From NCBI GenBank assembly GCA_030834275.1, contig JAURFP010000012.1:1-35252 (forward strand): a stretch of DNA of 35,252 nt. Direction: 5' to 3'. Positions 1 to 9,997 of the stretch are shown here, in pieces. Each line of letters begins with the position of its first letter. Position 1 is the stretch's first letter. The translations under genes and the position numbers were made by a program. The notes beneath the pieces are model-generated. The model did not search any database, was not told the DNA's origin, and worked only from the letters and a program-made list of their open reading frames with translations. Source of the stretch: Burkholderiales bacterium. Its GTDB lineage: Bacteria > Pseudomonadota > Gammaproteobacteria > Burkholderiales > Eutrophovitaceae.

Positions 1-1
1 T

Positions 2-227
2 ATCTCAGATACCAGAGGAAACGCCAGAAGTTAAAGTATTTCATGCTGGCACTTCACTAGAAAATCAAAACACAGTAGTGAGTGGCGGTAGAGTTCTGTG
101 TGTGACTGCCCTCGGAGAAAATATTCAAGCAGCCCAAAAATCGGCATTAGAGATAGCCGAGAAGATAAAATTCGATGGCAAGCAGTTCCGTAAGGATATT
201 GGTTATCGCGCTATAAAGCGCGCCTAA
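2..227 (+). CDS. purD: Phosphoribosylamine-glycine ligase, C-terminal fragment (truncated by window edge)
   Basis: Frame reads ...[70 protein letters not shown], matching the PurD C-terminus; located just upstream of hemF. Confidence 0.9.
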   Translation, partial: SQIPEETPEVKVFHAGTSLENQNTVVSGGRVLCVTALGENIQAAQKSALEIAEKIKFDGKQFRKDIGYRAIKRA

Positions 228-231
228 AAAA

Positions 232-1131
232 ATGGCTGATGCGAATGCTGTCAAACACTATCTAGTAGACCTCCAACAGAGAATCGTCTCTAAACTCGAG
301 CATTTGGATGGCCAAAGTTTTCGCTCTGACTCTTGGGACCGCAAGGAGGGCGGAGGTGGGACCAGTATGGTGATAGAAAAGGGGAATTTATTCGAACGAG
401 GTGGTGTAAATTTTTCGCACGTCTTTGGAGATAACCTTCCACCTTCTGCCACCGCGGCTCGTCCAGAACTAGGGGGTAGATCTTTTGAAGCCATGGGTGT
501 TTCGTTGGTGCTACATCCAGAAAACCCTTTCGTGCCAACGGTCCATTTAAATGTACGGTTCTTTATCGCGAAAAAAAAATCAGCGGCCCCGGTATGGTGG
601 TTTGGGGGCGGCATGGATTTAACGCCTTATTATGGATTTGATGAAGATTGCATCCATTTTCATGCGACGTGCAAAAAAGCATTGGATGCGCACGATATAT
701 CCCTGCATGTAAAATTTAAAAGTTGGTGCGATAAATATTTTTATTTGAAGCATCGAAAAGAACCTCGAGGCATTGGGGGAATATTTTTTGACGACTTATC
801 CTCTCCAGATTTTGAGACCTGCTTCAATATTACCAAGAGTGTTGGTGATGGATTCCTTGAGGCCTACATCCCGATCGTAGAGAGAAGACGTGATTTAACT
901 TTTACTGAAATAGAGAGAGAATTCCAAGCCTATCGCCGAGGCCGCTACGTCGAATTCAATTTGGTTTTTGATAGAGGCACTCTTTTCGGTCTTCAGTCGG
1001 GGGGGCGCACCGAATCTATTCTGATGTCGATGCCCCCAAATGTAATTTGGAAGTACGATTGGTCTCCCGCTCCTGGATCCCCGGAACAGAAACTTTATAC
1101 AAACTATCTGGTGGAAAAAAACTGGATATAG
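232..1131 (+). CDS. hemF: Oxygen-dependent coproporphyrinogen III oxidase
   Basis: 299 aa; [76 protein letters not shown] motifs. Confidence 0.97.
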   Translation: MADANAVKHYLVDLQQRIVSKLEHLDGQSFRSDSWDRKEGGGGTSMVIEKGNLFERGGVNFSHVFGDNLPPSATAARPELGGRSFEAMGVSLVLHPENPFVPTVHLNVRFFIAKKKSAAPVWWFGGGMDLTPYYGFDEDCIHFHATCKKALDAHDISLHVKFKSWCDKYFYLKHRKEPRGIGGIFFDDLSSPDFETCFNITKSVGDGFLEAYIPIVERRRDLTFTEIEREFQAYRRGRYVEFNLVFDRGTLFGLQSGGRTESILMSMPPNVIWKYDWSPAPGSPEQKLYTNYLVEKNWI

Positions 1132-1848
1132 CTAGCTATTTAATTCGCCTAGATAGGATTCTCGGACTTTAGAACTTCGTAGCAATTCTTGAGAGTCGCC
1201 TTCCATCGTCAACTCTCCGCTTTCCATAACATAGGCGCGATTACTAGACTCCAAAGCCAAGCGCGCATTCTGCTCGACCAAGAAAATAGTTACGCCAGAA
1301 CTCGAAATTTCTCGAATCACTTCAAAAATTTTTTCGACCATGAGAGGCGCAAGCCCCATCGAAGGTTCATCTAACAGAAGTAATTTAGGGCTTGCCATTA
1401 ATGCACGGCCGATAGCGAGCATCTGCTGCTCGCCCCCAGATAATGTCCCTCCCGTTTGACCACGTCGCTCGCGTAAACGAGGAAACAGCTCATAAATCCG
1501 CAGTAAATCTACGGCAATCGATTTTCTGTCGACTCTTAAATACGCACCCATCCGAAGATTTTCGTCTACCGTAAGTCGACCGAGAATCCCTCGTCCCTCC
1601 GGTACAAGTGCTAGACCTTTCGCGGCTCGCTTATGAACTGGAAACGACGACATATCAATACCGTCAAAACCAACCTTACCAGTATGTCCAATTAAACCCG
1701 CGATCGCATTGAGCGTAGAACTTTTACCGGCCCCATTCGAACCGATTAGCGCTACTGTCTCACCTTCTTTGATGCTGAGACTAACGCCGCGCGCAGCTTT
1801 TATCGCGCCATACGATACGCCCAAAGATTCGACCGACAAATAACTCAA
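1132..1848 (-). CDS. livF: Branched-chain amino acid ABC transporter ATP-binding protein LivF
   Basis: Walker A GSNGAGKS, signature LSGGEQQMLAIGRALM, Walker B LLLLDEPSMGLAP; operon context. Confidence 0.95.
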   Translation of the reverse strand: MSYLSVESLGVSYGAIKAARGVSLSIKEGETVALIGSNGAGKSSTLNAIAGLIGHTGKVGFDGIDMSSFPVHKRAAKGLALVPEGRGILGRLTVDENLRMGAYLRVDRKSIAVDLLRIYELFPRLRERRGQTGGTLSGGEQQMLAIGRALMASPKLLLLDEPSMGLAPLMVEKIFEVIREISSSGVTIFLVEQNARLALESSNRAYVMESGELTMEGDSQELLRSSKVRESYLGELNS

Positions 1849-2609
1849 GGTAGATTTCCCCCGAGATAGGCTTTGATCACCGCCGGATCTCCTCGCACAG
1901 CATCCGGCTCGCCCTCTGCTATCTTCTCTCCATAATCCAAAACAGCCAGACGATCACAAAGACTCATAATCAACTTGACGTCATGTTCGATCAGCAGAAC
2001 GGAAACTCCATCAGCGCGTATTTTTTTTATTAACGCTTTTAACTCCTCAGTTTCTGTTGCATTCATCCCTGCAGCTGGCTCGTCTAGAGCCAGCAATTTC
2101 GGCTGTGTAGCCAATGCACGAGCCACCTCTAAGCGCCTCTGATCCCCGTAGGATAAATTCTTTGACAAAGAGCTCGCCTCGGATTCGATCCCAACATAAG
2201 CAAGCCATGCCATTGATTGACGATAAATATTCGCTTCCTCATCCTTCGACGCCCTAGTTTTTAATACCGCACCTAGAGCGCCAACTTTTGTTCTAGCATG
2301 ACAACCAACCATGACATTCTCGAGGACACTCATCTCCTGAAATAAACGGATGTTTTGGAAAGTCCTGGCGATACCCTTACTCGCTACTTGATGAGGCTTA
2401 AGCCCAACAAGGGATGCACGATCAAAATTAATTTCCCCAATATCCGGCGAATACACACCCGTGAGTAAATTAAATAAAGTGGTTTTACCCGCTCCATTCG
2501 GCCCAATAAGCCCATAGATCTCTCCCAATTGAACGGTGAGATTGACATCACTGAGCGCCTGCACACCTCCAAATTTTTTTCCGACAGATTTGAGCTCGAG
2601 TAATTTCAT
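1845..2609 (-). CDS. livG: Branched-chain amino acid ABC transporter ATP-binding protein LivG
   Basis: Walker A GPNGAGKT, LSYGDQRRLEVARALATQPKLLALDEPAAGMN; LivG-type; overlaps livF by 4 nt. Confidence 0.95.
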   Translation of the reverse strand: MKLLELKSVGKKFGGVQALSDVNLTVQLGEIYGLIGPNGAGKTTLFNLLTGVYSPDIGEINFDRASLVGLKPHQVASKGIARTFQNIRLFQEMSVLENVMVGCHARTKVGALGAVLKTRASKDEEANIYRQSMAWLAYVGIESEASSLSKNLSYGDQRRLEVARALATQPKLLALDEPAAGMNATETEELKALIKKIRADGVSVLLIEHDVKLIMSLCDRLAVLDYGEKIAEGEPDAVRGDPAVIKAYLGGNLP

Positions 2610-2629
2610 CGTTCAAATATCGTAAGGGC

Positions 2630-3718
2630 CTAACCCTTATTCCCGAGCTGTTTGCGAGTCGTACCTGGCCACAAACCAGTGGGGCGCACAAGCATTACTA
2701 AGATGAGCGCAAGTCCGAATAACAGCATACGCAATGCCTCTGGGTCAATATAAACGGCACCAAATAAACTTTCTTGAATCGGAGAGGCTGTGGAGCGAAG
2801 TATTTCAGGAAGCGTAGTCAGCAACAATGCGCCAAGTAACACACCAAAAATATGCCCCATCCCACCAAGCACGACCATACAAAGCACCATGATGGACTCG
2901 AGTAGCACAAAGCTCTCGGGACTAACAAAACCTTGAAGGCTAGCAAATAATCCGCCAGCAACACCCCCAAAGGTTGCTCCCAACGCAAACGCCAAAAGTT
3001 TTACGTTCCTCGTGTTTATTCCCATCGCTTGAGCGGCAAGCTCATCCTCTCGGACCGCAATCCACGCCCGACCAAGCCGTGAATTTTCTAACCGCACACA
3101 AATGAGAACTGTGATCATTAGCAATAAAACTAAAACATAGTAATAAATGTGGGCTCCAGAAAACTGGATGCCTAGAATCTCATGCGTTCGAGTAAGATCC
3201 GCACCCGCAATGACTATCGGATCAATTTTGTTAATTCCAATTGGCCCATTTGTAACATTGACCGGGTGATCTAGATTATTGAGAAAAATTCGAATAATTT
3301 CTCCAAATCCCAAGGTGACGATAGCAAGATAATCGCCTCTCAATCTTAGCGTTGGCGCGCCCAATAAAATTCCGAAAATTGCAGCAACACCAGCTCCGAT
3401 TGGCAGTATTGCCCAGAACGGGAGATGCAGGCCAAATTGCGGTGAGGCCAGCAGTGCCCATGCATACGCACCCACTGCGTAGAACGCGATGTAGCCCAGA
3501 TCTAATAATCCAGCAAAACCAACGACGATATTTAGACCAAGCGCGAGCATCGCGTAGATCAAAGCAAAATCTAAAATACGGACCCAAGTTCGGCCAACCG
3601 TATTGCTTAACAAGAACGGAAGAGAAACCAGTGCGATGCCAAGAAGCACATAACCAATAAAAAGAATACGCTTATTGCTACGTATTTTTTCTATTCCTTT
3701 CGAAATAATACTCATCAC
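2630..3718 (-). CDS. livM: Branched-chain amino acid ABC transporter permease LivM
   Basis: Multi-TM; GLNIVVGFAGLLDLGYIAFYAVGAY, PTLRLRGDYLAIVTLGFGEI motifs. Confidence 0.94.
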   Translation of the reverse strand: MMSIISKGIEKIRSNKRILFIGYVLLGIALVSLPFLLSNTVGRTWVRILDFALIYAMLALGLNIVVGFAGLLDLGYIAFYAVGAYAWALLASPQFGLHLPFWAILPIGAGVAAIFGILLGAPTLRLRGDYLAIVTLGFGEIIRIFLNNLDHPVNVTNGPIGINKIDPIVIAGADLTRTHEILGIQFSGAHIYYYVLVLLLMITVLICVRLENSRLGRAWIAVREDELAAQAMGINTRNVKLLAFALGATFGGVAGGLFASLQGFVSPESFVLLESIMVLCMVVLGGMGHIFGVLLGALLLTTLPEILRSTASPIQESLFGAVYIDPEALRMLLFGLALILVMLVRPTGLWPGTTRKQLGNKG

Positions 3719-4644
3719 GCTCTCTCAGAGATTCTTTCGCCCATAATTCCTGTGGGACGAAAAACTAAAACGATAATGAGTACTAAAAATGCGAATACAT
3801 CTTGGTAGTGGCTTCCAAGAAAACCTCCAGTGATATCTCCTATATATCCAGCCCCAATGCTTTCGATCAGGCCCAGTAACAGCCCACCTAGAACTGCCCC
3901 ACCAAGATTACCGATGCCACCTAGCACCGCTGCGGTGAAGGCTTTGAGGCCCAACATAAATCCCATAGAGTAATGAGCAACGCTGTAGTTAGCCGCCACT
4001 AGGATTCCAGCAACCGCACCGAGTCCCGCACCAATTACGAACGTGAAGGAAATAATTTTATTGATGTTCACTCCTAGCAGCCCCGCTATACGTTGACTCT
4101 CCGATGTGGCTCGCATGGCGCGCCCAAGCTTTGAGTAATTCACAATAAGCAAAAGGAGTGTCATTAAGATTGCAGAGAGGACGATGATAAAAATTTGTAG
4201 GTCGGTGATATTGGCACCGAGAAACTCACGCGTCTCAAACGAGAATATTTTGGGCACCGTTTTGTACTGCCTGCCCCAAATAATCATCGCGAGGTTTTGA
4301 AGCAGAATGGAAATTCCTATTGCTGTTATCAGTGGCGCCAGACGCGGTGCCTTTCGAAGTGGTCGATAAGCAAGGCGTTCTATAAAGTACGATAACACCA
4401 TACAACTAATGACTGAGGTGGTCGCAGCAATCAGCACCATCACTATCGGATTCATCTCTGGGAAATAGCCGAAAAGGTACGCAACTGTAGCTAAAGCGAC
4501 CATCGCGCCCACCATTACAACCTCGCCATGAGCAAAATTGATAAGGCCTAAGATCCCATAAACCATGGTGTATCCAAGCGCGACTAGAGCGTAGACGCTC
4601 CCAAGTACGAGGCCGTTGATAACTTGTTGAAAAAAAATATCCAT
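3715..4644 (-). CDS. livH: Branched-chain amino acid ABC transporter permease LivH
   Basis: Multi-TM; LVLGSVYALVALGYTMVYGILGLINFAHGEV motif; overlaps livM by 4 nt. Confidence 0.95.
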   Translation of the reverse strand: MDIFFQQVINGLVLGSVYALVALGYTMVYGILGLINFAHGEVVMVGAMVALATVAYLFGYFPEMNPIVMVLIAATTSVISCMVLSYFIERLAYRPLRKAPRLAPLITAIGISILLQNLAMIIWGRQYKTVPKIFSFETREFLGANITDLQIFIIVLSAILMTLLLLIVNYSKLGRAMRATSESQRIAGLLGVNINKIISFTFVIGAGLGAVAGILVAANYSVAHYSMGFMLGLKAFTAAVLGGIGNLGGAVLGGLLLGLIESIGAGYIGDITGGFLGSHYQDVFAFLVLIIVLVFRPTGIMGERISERA

Positions 4645-4664
4645 AACAAAACTTAAAAACGTGA

Positions 4665-4684
4665 GCGGCGCCTTTTGGCGCCGC
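4665..4684 (-). promoter_or_regulatory. Strong intercistronic stem-loop between livK and livH
   Basis: Perfect 8-bp stem GCGGCGCC-TTTT-GGCGCCGC. On the minus strand it is followed by a TTTTT tract after a short spacer, so it may be a processing site or partial terminator. Confidence 0.7.
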
Positions 4685-4713
4685 CTTCAAGCAAAGCTTT
4701 ATTCACCAAAGGC

Positions 4714-5868
4714 TTACTCACCGCCTACTGTTTCGATGTACTCCCAAGCACCATTTTTTACACGATACAGACTAATACTTCCTCCACGCAGGTCTCCATT
4801 TTCATCGAATCTGATTTGACCGGTAACGCCCTGGTAATCGGTTTGAGAAAGTAACGGTAAATATGATTCTGGATTTGTAGAATCCGCTCGGACCATAGCA
4901 TCGATCAAAATACTCGTAGCATCGTAAGTAAATGGAGCATAAATTTGGATATCCTCATGATAGGTCTGAAGAAACTTCTCTTGAAAAGATTTTCCACCAT
5001 CCATTTTCTCTAAAGGCAAACCTGGAGACGAAGCGTAAGCACCCTCACCCTCCTCGCCTGCAAGTACGAGGAACTGTTTTGATTGAATTCCATCACCGCT
5101 TAGATACGTTGCCGTAATTCCCAGATTCTTCACTTGCTTCATCATAGGGCCCGCTTGAGCGTCCATTCCTCCGTAAAAAATCACATCTGGATTCAAGCCC
5201 TTTATTTTTGTCAGTATCGCTGTAAAGTCAGTTTTTGTCGTATCGGTAAACTCTCTTGTGACAATCTCACCGCCTGCTGATTTAGCGGCCTTTTCAAACT
5301 CATCAGCAAGCCCTTTTCCGTAGGCACTTCTGTCATCAATAACAGCGATTTTCTTGGCCCCGATCGTTTTAACAGCATAATCTCCCAGAACCTTACCTTG
5401 CTGCTCATCGTTCGCCATCACGCGAAAAGCCGTTTTGTATCCCTGATGCGTATACATAATTGCCGTTGCGGAAGGGGATATCTGAGCTAGCCCCGCATCA
5501 TGATAAATTTTTGATGCTGGGATGGTGGTACCGGAATTGAGGTGGCCAATAACACCTGCGACACCCGAATCAACCAGCTTTTGCGCCACTACTGTACCTT
5601 TTTGTGGATTCGCCTCGTCGTCTTCTGACAAAAGCCTAAATTCAACTTTCTCACCACCTATTGTAATTCCGGCGGCATTAGCTTCATCTATTGCCAGTTG
5701 TGCCCCACGCTCATTGTCCTTACCGAGGTGTGATATGGGACCCGTCAACGGAGCAACGTGACCAATTTTTATGATTTTGCCCGAGTCATCCGTTCCCGAG
5801 CCGCCATCTCCACACCCTACAAGGGTGAAAAGTCCCACCATAAAAATTAATAGAAAGTTTTTTTGCAT
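4714..5868 (-). CDS. livK: Branched-chain amino acid ABC transporter substrate-binding protein, predicted lipoprotein
   Basis: IIKIGHVAPLTGPISHLGKDNERGAQLAIDEAN periplasmic-binding fold. Start reassigned to ATG at 5868 (minus strand GGGAGGTAAAAATCATG); N-terminus MQKNFLLIFMVGLFTLVGCGDGG has a lipobox. Confidence 0.92.
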   Translation of the reverse strand: MQKNFLLIFMVGLFTLVGCGDGGSGTDDSGKIIKIGHVAPLTGPISHLGKDNERGAQLAIDEANAAGITIGGEKVEFRLLSEDDEANPQKGTVVAQKLVDSGVAGVIGHLNSGTTIPASKIYHDAGLAQISPSATAIMYTHQGYKTAFRVMANDEQQGKVLGDYAVKTIGAKKIAVIDDRSAYGKGLADEFEKAAKSAGGEIVTREFTDTTKTDFTAILTKIKGLNPDVIFYGGMDAQAGPMMKQVKNLGITATYLSGDGIQSKQFLVLAGEEGEGAYASSPGLPLEKMDGGKSFQEKFLQTYHEDIQIYAPFTYDATSILIDAMVRADSTNPESYLPLLSQTDYQGVTGQIRFDENGDLRGGSISLYRVKNGAWEYIETVGGE

Positions 5869-5982
5869 GATTTTTACCTCCCAAAAAATATACTCACGCA
5901 TACCGCTACGATATGAATCTTACCCGATATGCGTCTAGCTCTGTATTGTTGTGAATCAAACGCCATAATCACCATTGAATTC

Positions 5983-6014
5983 AAAAAAAAACCGACTCTA
6001 AGAGTCGGTTTTTT
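5983..6014 (-). terminator. Rho-independent terminator of the cytochrome c gene
   Basis: Hairpin CCGACTCT/AGAGTCGG; minus strand followed by a run of 9 T; lies immediately downstream of the cytochrome c stop. A-rich and T-rich flanks make it potentially bidirectional. Confidence 0.9.
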
Positions 6015-6035
6015 CGCTAATTTAATAAGACAGAC

Positions 6036-6356
6036 TTACAAGCTAAGAATCCACTGAACTAGCAGTTTTGCCTCATCCGCGGTAACCGGATTGGGAGGCA
6101 TTGGAATGTTTCCCCAAGTACCGCTCGTTCCCTTGATAACTTTTTTCGCGAGTGAGTCAACCGCGGACGCATCACCCTTATACTTTTCCGCTACTTGCTT
6201 ATAAGATGGGCCAACGATCTTGATGTCAATCTTGTGGCAGGCCAAGCAATTCTTGGCCTGAGCCAGCGCCTGAGCCTTTTCTGCGTCCACTGCCTGAGCC
6301 TGGAAAGAAAGCCCAAATCCTAAAGCCACCAAGCAAGATAAAACTACTTTCTTCAT
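6036..6356 (-). CDS. Periplasmic class I c-type cytochrome (c551/c8-like)
   Basis: Sec signal peptide MKKVVLSCLVALGFGLSFQAQA, heme motif CLACH, GPSYKQVAEKYKGD, distal Met in WGNIPMPPNP. Confidence 0.9.
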   Translation of the reverse strand: MKKVVLSCLVALGFGLSFQAQAVDAEKAQALAQAKNCLACHKIDIKIVGPSYKQVAEKYKGDASAVDSLAKKVIKGTSGTWGNIPMPPNPVTADEAKLLVQWILSL

Positions 6357-6470
6357 AAATTTACCTTTCTAAAACGTCGATACTTTTGCTAATTTCAGTT
6401 CGATACTCGTTACTCAGATTATATCACCCTGCTGGATATTATTTGTATTAAACGAGCGCGGATGGATTCT

Positions 6471-7340
6471 TTAGATATTCATTACCGAATCTAAAAAAAT
6501 CCCCATGAAGACAATCCCTCCAACCAAATTATTGTGGTTAAACGCACGGAAACATCCATCTCTTTCCCGCCCTGCGATCATCGGATATTGAAAGGACAAT
6601 GCGATAAGCGCGCCAAGTAGTCCGATATAAAACAATACCCCACTGTGGTTAAGGGAACCAGCCAGCGCCAGTCCAGCTATAAAAATCGCATGGCACACAA
6701 AAACTGCCGACACATCGTACTTTCCGAAAAGAATCGCGGTTGTATGAATGCCCAACTTTAAATCATCGTCTCGATCTACCATCGCATACTCGGTATCGTA
6801 TGCCACCGCCCAAAAGATATTTGCAAGCAAAATAATCCAAGTTGTAAGACTGAGTTCATTCGTCTGTGCCGCCCAAGCCATTGGAATTCCAAAACCAAAC
6901 GCGATACCCAGGTAAGCTTGCGGAATTACGAAAAAACGCTTCGTAAACGGATACGTCACCGCAAGGAAAAGTGCAACAAAAGACAAACTAATAGTGAGTC
7001 TATTGAGGGTCAACACAAGCATGAAAGCAAAAGCTGATAGAACTAGAGCAACGGAGACAGCCTCAATCGACTTGATCTGCCCAGACGCAAGGGGTCGGTA
7101 TTGAGTTCGCTTTACATGAGGATCGTAGTTTCTATCTGCATAGTCGTTAATCGCACATCCTGCTGATCTCATGAGGAAGGTTCCGACTGTGAACACTAGG
7201 AACAAATGAAAACTCACATCGCCATTGCTCGCCATCCAAAGCGCCCATAAGGTTGGCCACAACAACAGTAGCGTTCCAATTGGTTTATGGAGACGAATTA
7301 ACAGCGCATAACTTTTTAGCCGAGATACCAAAAAACTCAT
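6471..7340 (-). CDS. ubiA: 4-hydroxybenzoate octaprenyltransferase
   Basis: 289 aa multi-TM; RLHKPIGTLLLLWPTLWALW, SAGCAINDYADRNYDPHVKRTQYRPLASG, YDTEYAMVDRDDDLKLGI. Confidence 0.95.
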   Translation of the reverse strand: MSFLVSRLKSYALLIRLHKPIGTLLLLWPTLWALWMASNGDVSFHLFLVFTVGTFLMRSAGCAINDYADRNYDPHVKRTQYRPLASGQIKSIEAVSVALVLSAFAFMLVLTLNRLTISLSFVALFLAVTYPFTKRFFVIPQAYLGIAFGFGIPMAWAAQTNELSLTTWIILLANIFWAVAYDTEYAMVDRDDDLKLGIHTTAILFGKYDVSAVFVCHAIFIAGLALAGSLNHSGVLFYIGLLGALIALSFQYPMIAGRERDGCFRAFNHNNLVGGIVFMGIFLDSVMNI

Positions 7341-7341
7341 A

Positions 7342-9420
7342 CTAAACCATCACTAATTTTTTTCTATTTCCATACCAGCGAGCAATATGTCTCATCGCAG
7401 ATTTTTTATCATTTGCAATCATATCCTCAGCGGCCGCTCTAGCTGAGGACAGCAAAGTCTCATCCTCTTCGAGATCTACATATCGCAACATCGGAACACC
7501 CGACTGCTTTGCACCTAATACCTCACCAGGGCCACGCATCTTAAGATCAAGCTGCGCCACCTTAAACCCATCGGTATGTTCAAAAATAATTTTGAGTCGC
7601 TCCTTCGCAAGTACCGTGAGTTTTTGGTCGTACATAAGAATGCACGTGCTGGACTTAGCGCCCCTACCCACTCTTCCCCTCAACTGGTGGAGTTGCGAAA
7701 GTCCCATTCGCTCCGCATTTTCTATAATCATGACTGTGGCGTTAGGCACATCTACGCCGACTTCGATAACGGTGGTCGCTACAAGGAGATCAATCTCTCC
7801 GCGTTGGAAGCGTGACATGACCTCCGCTTTTTCTATTGCCTTGAGCCGGCCGTGCACCAAACCTACTTTCAACATCGGAAAATCGTGTTGCACCCGCTCG
7901 AATGTGGCGATCGCTGTTTCAAGTTGAAGCGTTTCGGACTCTTCAATTAGAGGGCATACCCAATAAACTTGTTGCCCAACACTGCATGCGTCACGTACTC
8001 GGTGTAAGACCTCCGCCTTCCGGCTGTTGTTTACGAGCTTAGTAAGGACAGGTGTTCTTCCAGGCGGGAGTTCATCGATGACCGAAACATCCAAGTCTCC
8101 GTAAAAACTCATAGCCAGCGTTCGAGGTATCGGAGTCGCACTCATCATGAGTTGATGGGTTTGCTCGAGTACATTTTCTCCTTTCTCGACAAGCTTCAGT
8201 CTTTGACGTACTCCGAATCGATGCTGCTCATCGATAATGGTGAGACCCAAACTTTTAAAGATCACATCATCTTGGAAAAGTGCGTGAGTACCTATAATGA
8301 TTAACTTTTCCTCCACCAGCAGTTTATCCAAGATCAATTTTCTTTCCGATCTAGACATGCTTCCAGTGAGCCTCAAGACATTGATTCCAAGAGGCAGAAA
8401 CCAATCCGCAATTTTTTTGAAGTGCTGTTCAGAGAGAATTTCTGTTGGCACCATCATTGCTACTTGATGGCCAGCGCCGATCGTCTGAAGCGCTGCCAAT
8501 GCCGCAACGACCGTTTTCCCGCTTCCCACGTCTCCCTGCAACAATCTTCGCATGGGTATGCTCTGAGCCAAATCCGCTCGAATGTGCGATAGCACCTCCT
8601 CCTGAGCTCGTGTCAGATTGAAAGCTAACGCTTGCAAAAATGTCTGCGTAAGTTTTTTCTCCTCATTAAGAGCTATAGCCTTGTATTGCTTCCGGCGGTC
8701 GTAGTTGACACGCATCAATAATTGCTGGGCTAAAAGCTCATCAAACTTAATTCGTATCCAAGCAGGATGCTCTCGAGTTGCCAACTTGCTTTGATCAGAA
8801 TTTTTTGGAGGCTGATGTAAAACCCGAATACTCTGACTTATTTCGTCTAAGCCAAGCGAAGCCCTCACTTGTAAACTTAGGGTGTCTACCAGCTCTATTT
8901 TTTTGAGGGCACGTTCAATCGCGGTCCTAATGGTGGGCTGCGTAAGGCCCTTGGTGGTTGGATAAATGGGAGTCAATTTTTCTGGCAAGGGGGTATTTTT
9001 CGTGACTCGCCGAACCCTAGGGTGAATCATTTCTTTCAAACGGAACAGGTTGTCGCGAAATTCTCCAACCGCTCGCACCAGACTGCCAGGCTCAAAACTT
9101 CGCAGTTGACTGGGATAGAAATTAAAATACCGAAAAACTGCTGAATCAGAGGAATCCTTGACGTAAACGACCAGTTGTCGTCGAGGCCTGTACTCCACCT
9201 TGACTTCCACAACCTCTACTTCGACCTGCAAAAATAATCCTGTTGGAGCATCTTTTATTTTTTGAACCGACGTTTCATCTTCATAGCGATTTGGGAAAAA
9301 CATCACCAAATCCTCAGCCGTCTCAACACCCAACTTCTTGAATTTCTCCCAGGCGACCTTTGAGGCTATCGACAAATCACCAGAATTGGGAGACGGATTT
9401 TTTGAAGTTTTAGGTCTCAA
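7342..9420 (-). CDS. recG: ATP-dependent DNA helicase RecG (annotated start codon is TTG)
   Basis: RLLQGDVGSGKTVVAALAAL, IDEQHRFGVRQR, MSATPIPRTLAMSFYGDLDVS, TTVIEVGVDVPNATVMIIENAERMGLSQLHQLRGRVGRG. Confidence 0.96.
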   Translation of the reverse strand: MRPKTSKNPSPNSGDLSIASKVAWEKFKKLGVETAEDLVMFFPNRYEDETSVQKIKDAPTGLFLQVEVEVVEVKVEYRPRRQLVVYVKDSSDSAVFRYFNFYPSQLRSFEPGSLVRAVGEFRDNLFRLKEMIHPRVRRVTKNTPLPEKLTPIYPTTKGLTQPTIRTAIERALKKIELVDTLSLQVRASLGLDEISQSIRVLHQPPKNSDQSKLATREHPAWIRIKFDELLAQQLLMRVNYDRRKQYKAIALNEEKKLTQTFLQALAFNLTRAQEEVLSHIRADLAQSIPMRRLLQGDVGSGKTVVAALAALQTIGAGHQVAMMVPTEILSEQHFKKIADWFLPLGINVLRLTGSMSRSERKLILDKLLVEEKLIIIGTHALFQDDVIFKSLGLTIIDEQHRFGVRQRLKLVEKGENVLEQTHQLMMSATPIPRTLAMSFYGDLDVSVIDELPPGRTPVLTKLVNNSRKAEVLHRVRDACSVGQQVYWVCPLIEESETLQLETAIATFERVQHDFPMLKVGLVHGRLKAIEKAEVMSRFQRGEIDLLVATTVIEVGVDVPNATVMIIENAERMGLSQLHQLRGRVGRGAKSSTCILMYDQKLTVLAKERLKIIFEHTDGFKVAQLDLKMRGPGEVLGAKQSGVPMLRYVDLEEDETLLSSARAAAEDMIANDKKSAMRHIARWYGNRKKLVMV

Positions 9421-9455
9421 GATAATCGACGCATCATTAAACGGTAAGGGAAATA

Positions 9456-9836
9456 CTAGCCCTGGGCGACAGCAATTGCATCAATCTCAACGAGGGCATC
9501 TTTGGGAAGCCGCGTTACCTCTACTGCCGATCGAGCTGGAAAACTTTCACCAAAAAAATCAGCCATGATTTCGTTTAGTTTAGAAAACTGGCTTAAATCA
9601 ACGAGAAAAACGGTGAGCTTTACGAAGTCGCCTCTATCCAAATCACATGTACTCACTATCTTTTCCAGATTCTCTAGAACTTGACGAGCTTGCGCCTCAA
9701 AACCAACAAGAAGTTCACCATCTGGCGTGAGTCCAATTTGTCCAGAAACATACACCGTATCATTTACCTTAACTGCTTGAGAATAAGCACCAACAGCAGC
9801 TGGGGCCAGCTTGGTAGTGATTCTAGTGTTAGCCAT
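9456..9836 (-). CDS. ridA: RidA/YjgF/UK114-family enamine/imine deaminase
   Basis: AVGAYSQAVKVNDTVYVSGQIGLTPDGEL, PARSAVEVTRLPKDALVEIDAIAV; start MANTRITT chosen at 9836. Confidence 0.93.
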   Translation of the reverse strand: MANTRITTKLAPAAVGAYSQAVKVNDTVYVSGQIGLTPDGELLVGFEAQARQVLENLEKIVSTCDLDRGDFVKLTVFLVDLSQFSKLNEIMADFFGESFPARSAVEVTRLPKDALVEIDAIAVAQG

Positions 9837-9997
9837 ATAGTTCTCCAAGGTATAAAATGCCGCGACACAACAAGCTGAGCATGAATTTAGATAATAAAAT
9901 AGACAAGTAGCAAATAATATTTTTACTTGCGTTCAGGCCCATTGCAAATAAGCGAATGAACCGTAGTCATCAAACAAACACCGTCGTTTAGCTTTTA

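Noticed and set aside
5870-5960. Direct repeat CGATATG x2 upstream of livK as a possible regulator site
   Set aside because: Only 7 nt, AT-rich and with no recognisable operator symmetry; could be chance.
9300-9455. Upstream in-frame extension of recG beyond the TTG start
   Set aside because: The frame is open for some codons toward ridA, but no ATG/GTG start with an SD was seen; the TTG start gives a normal RecG length.
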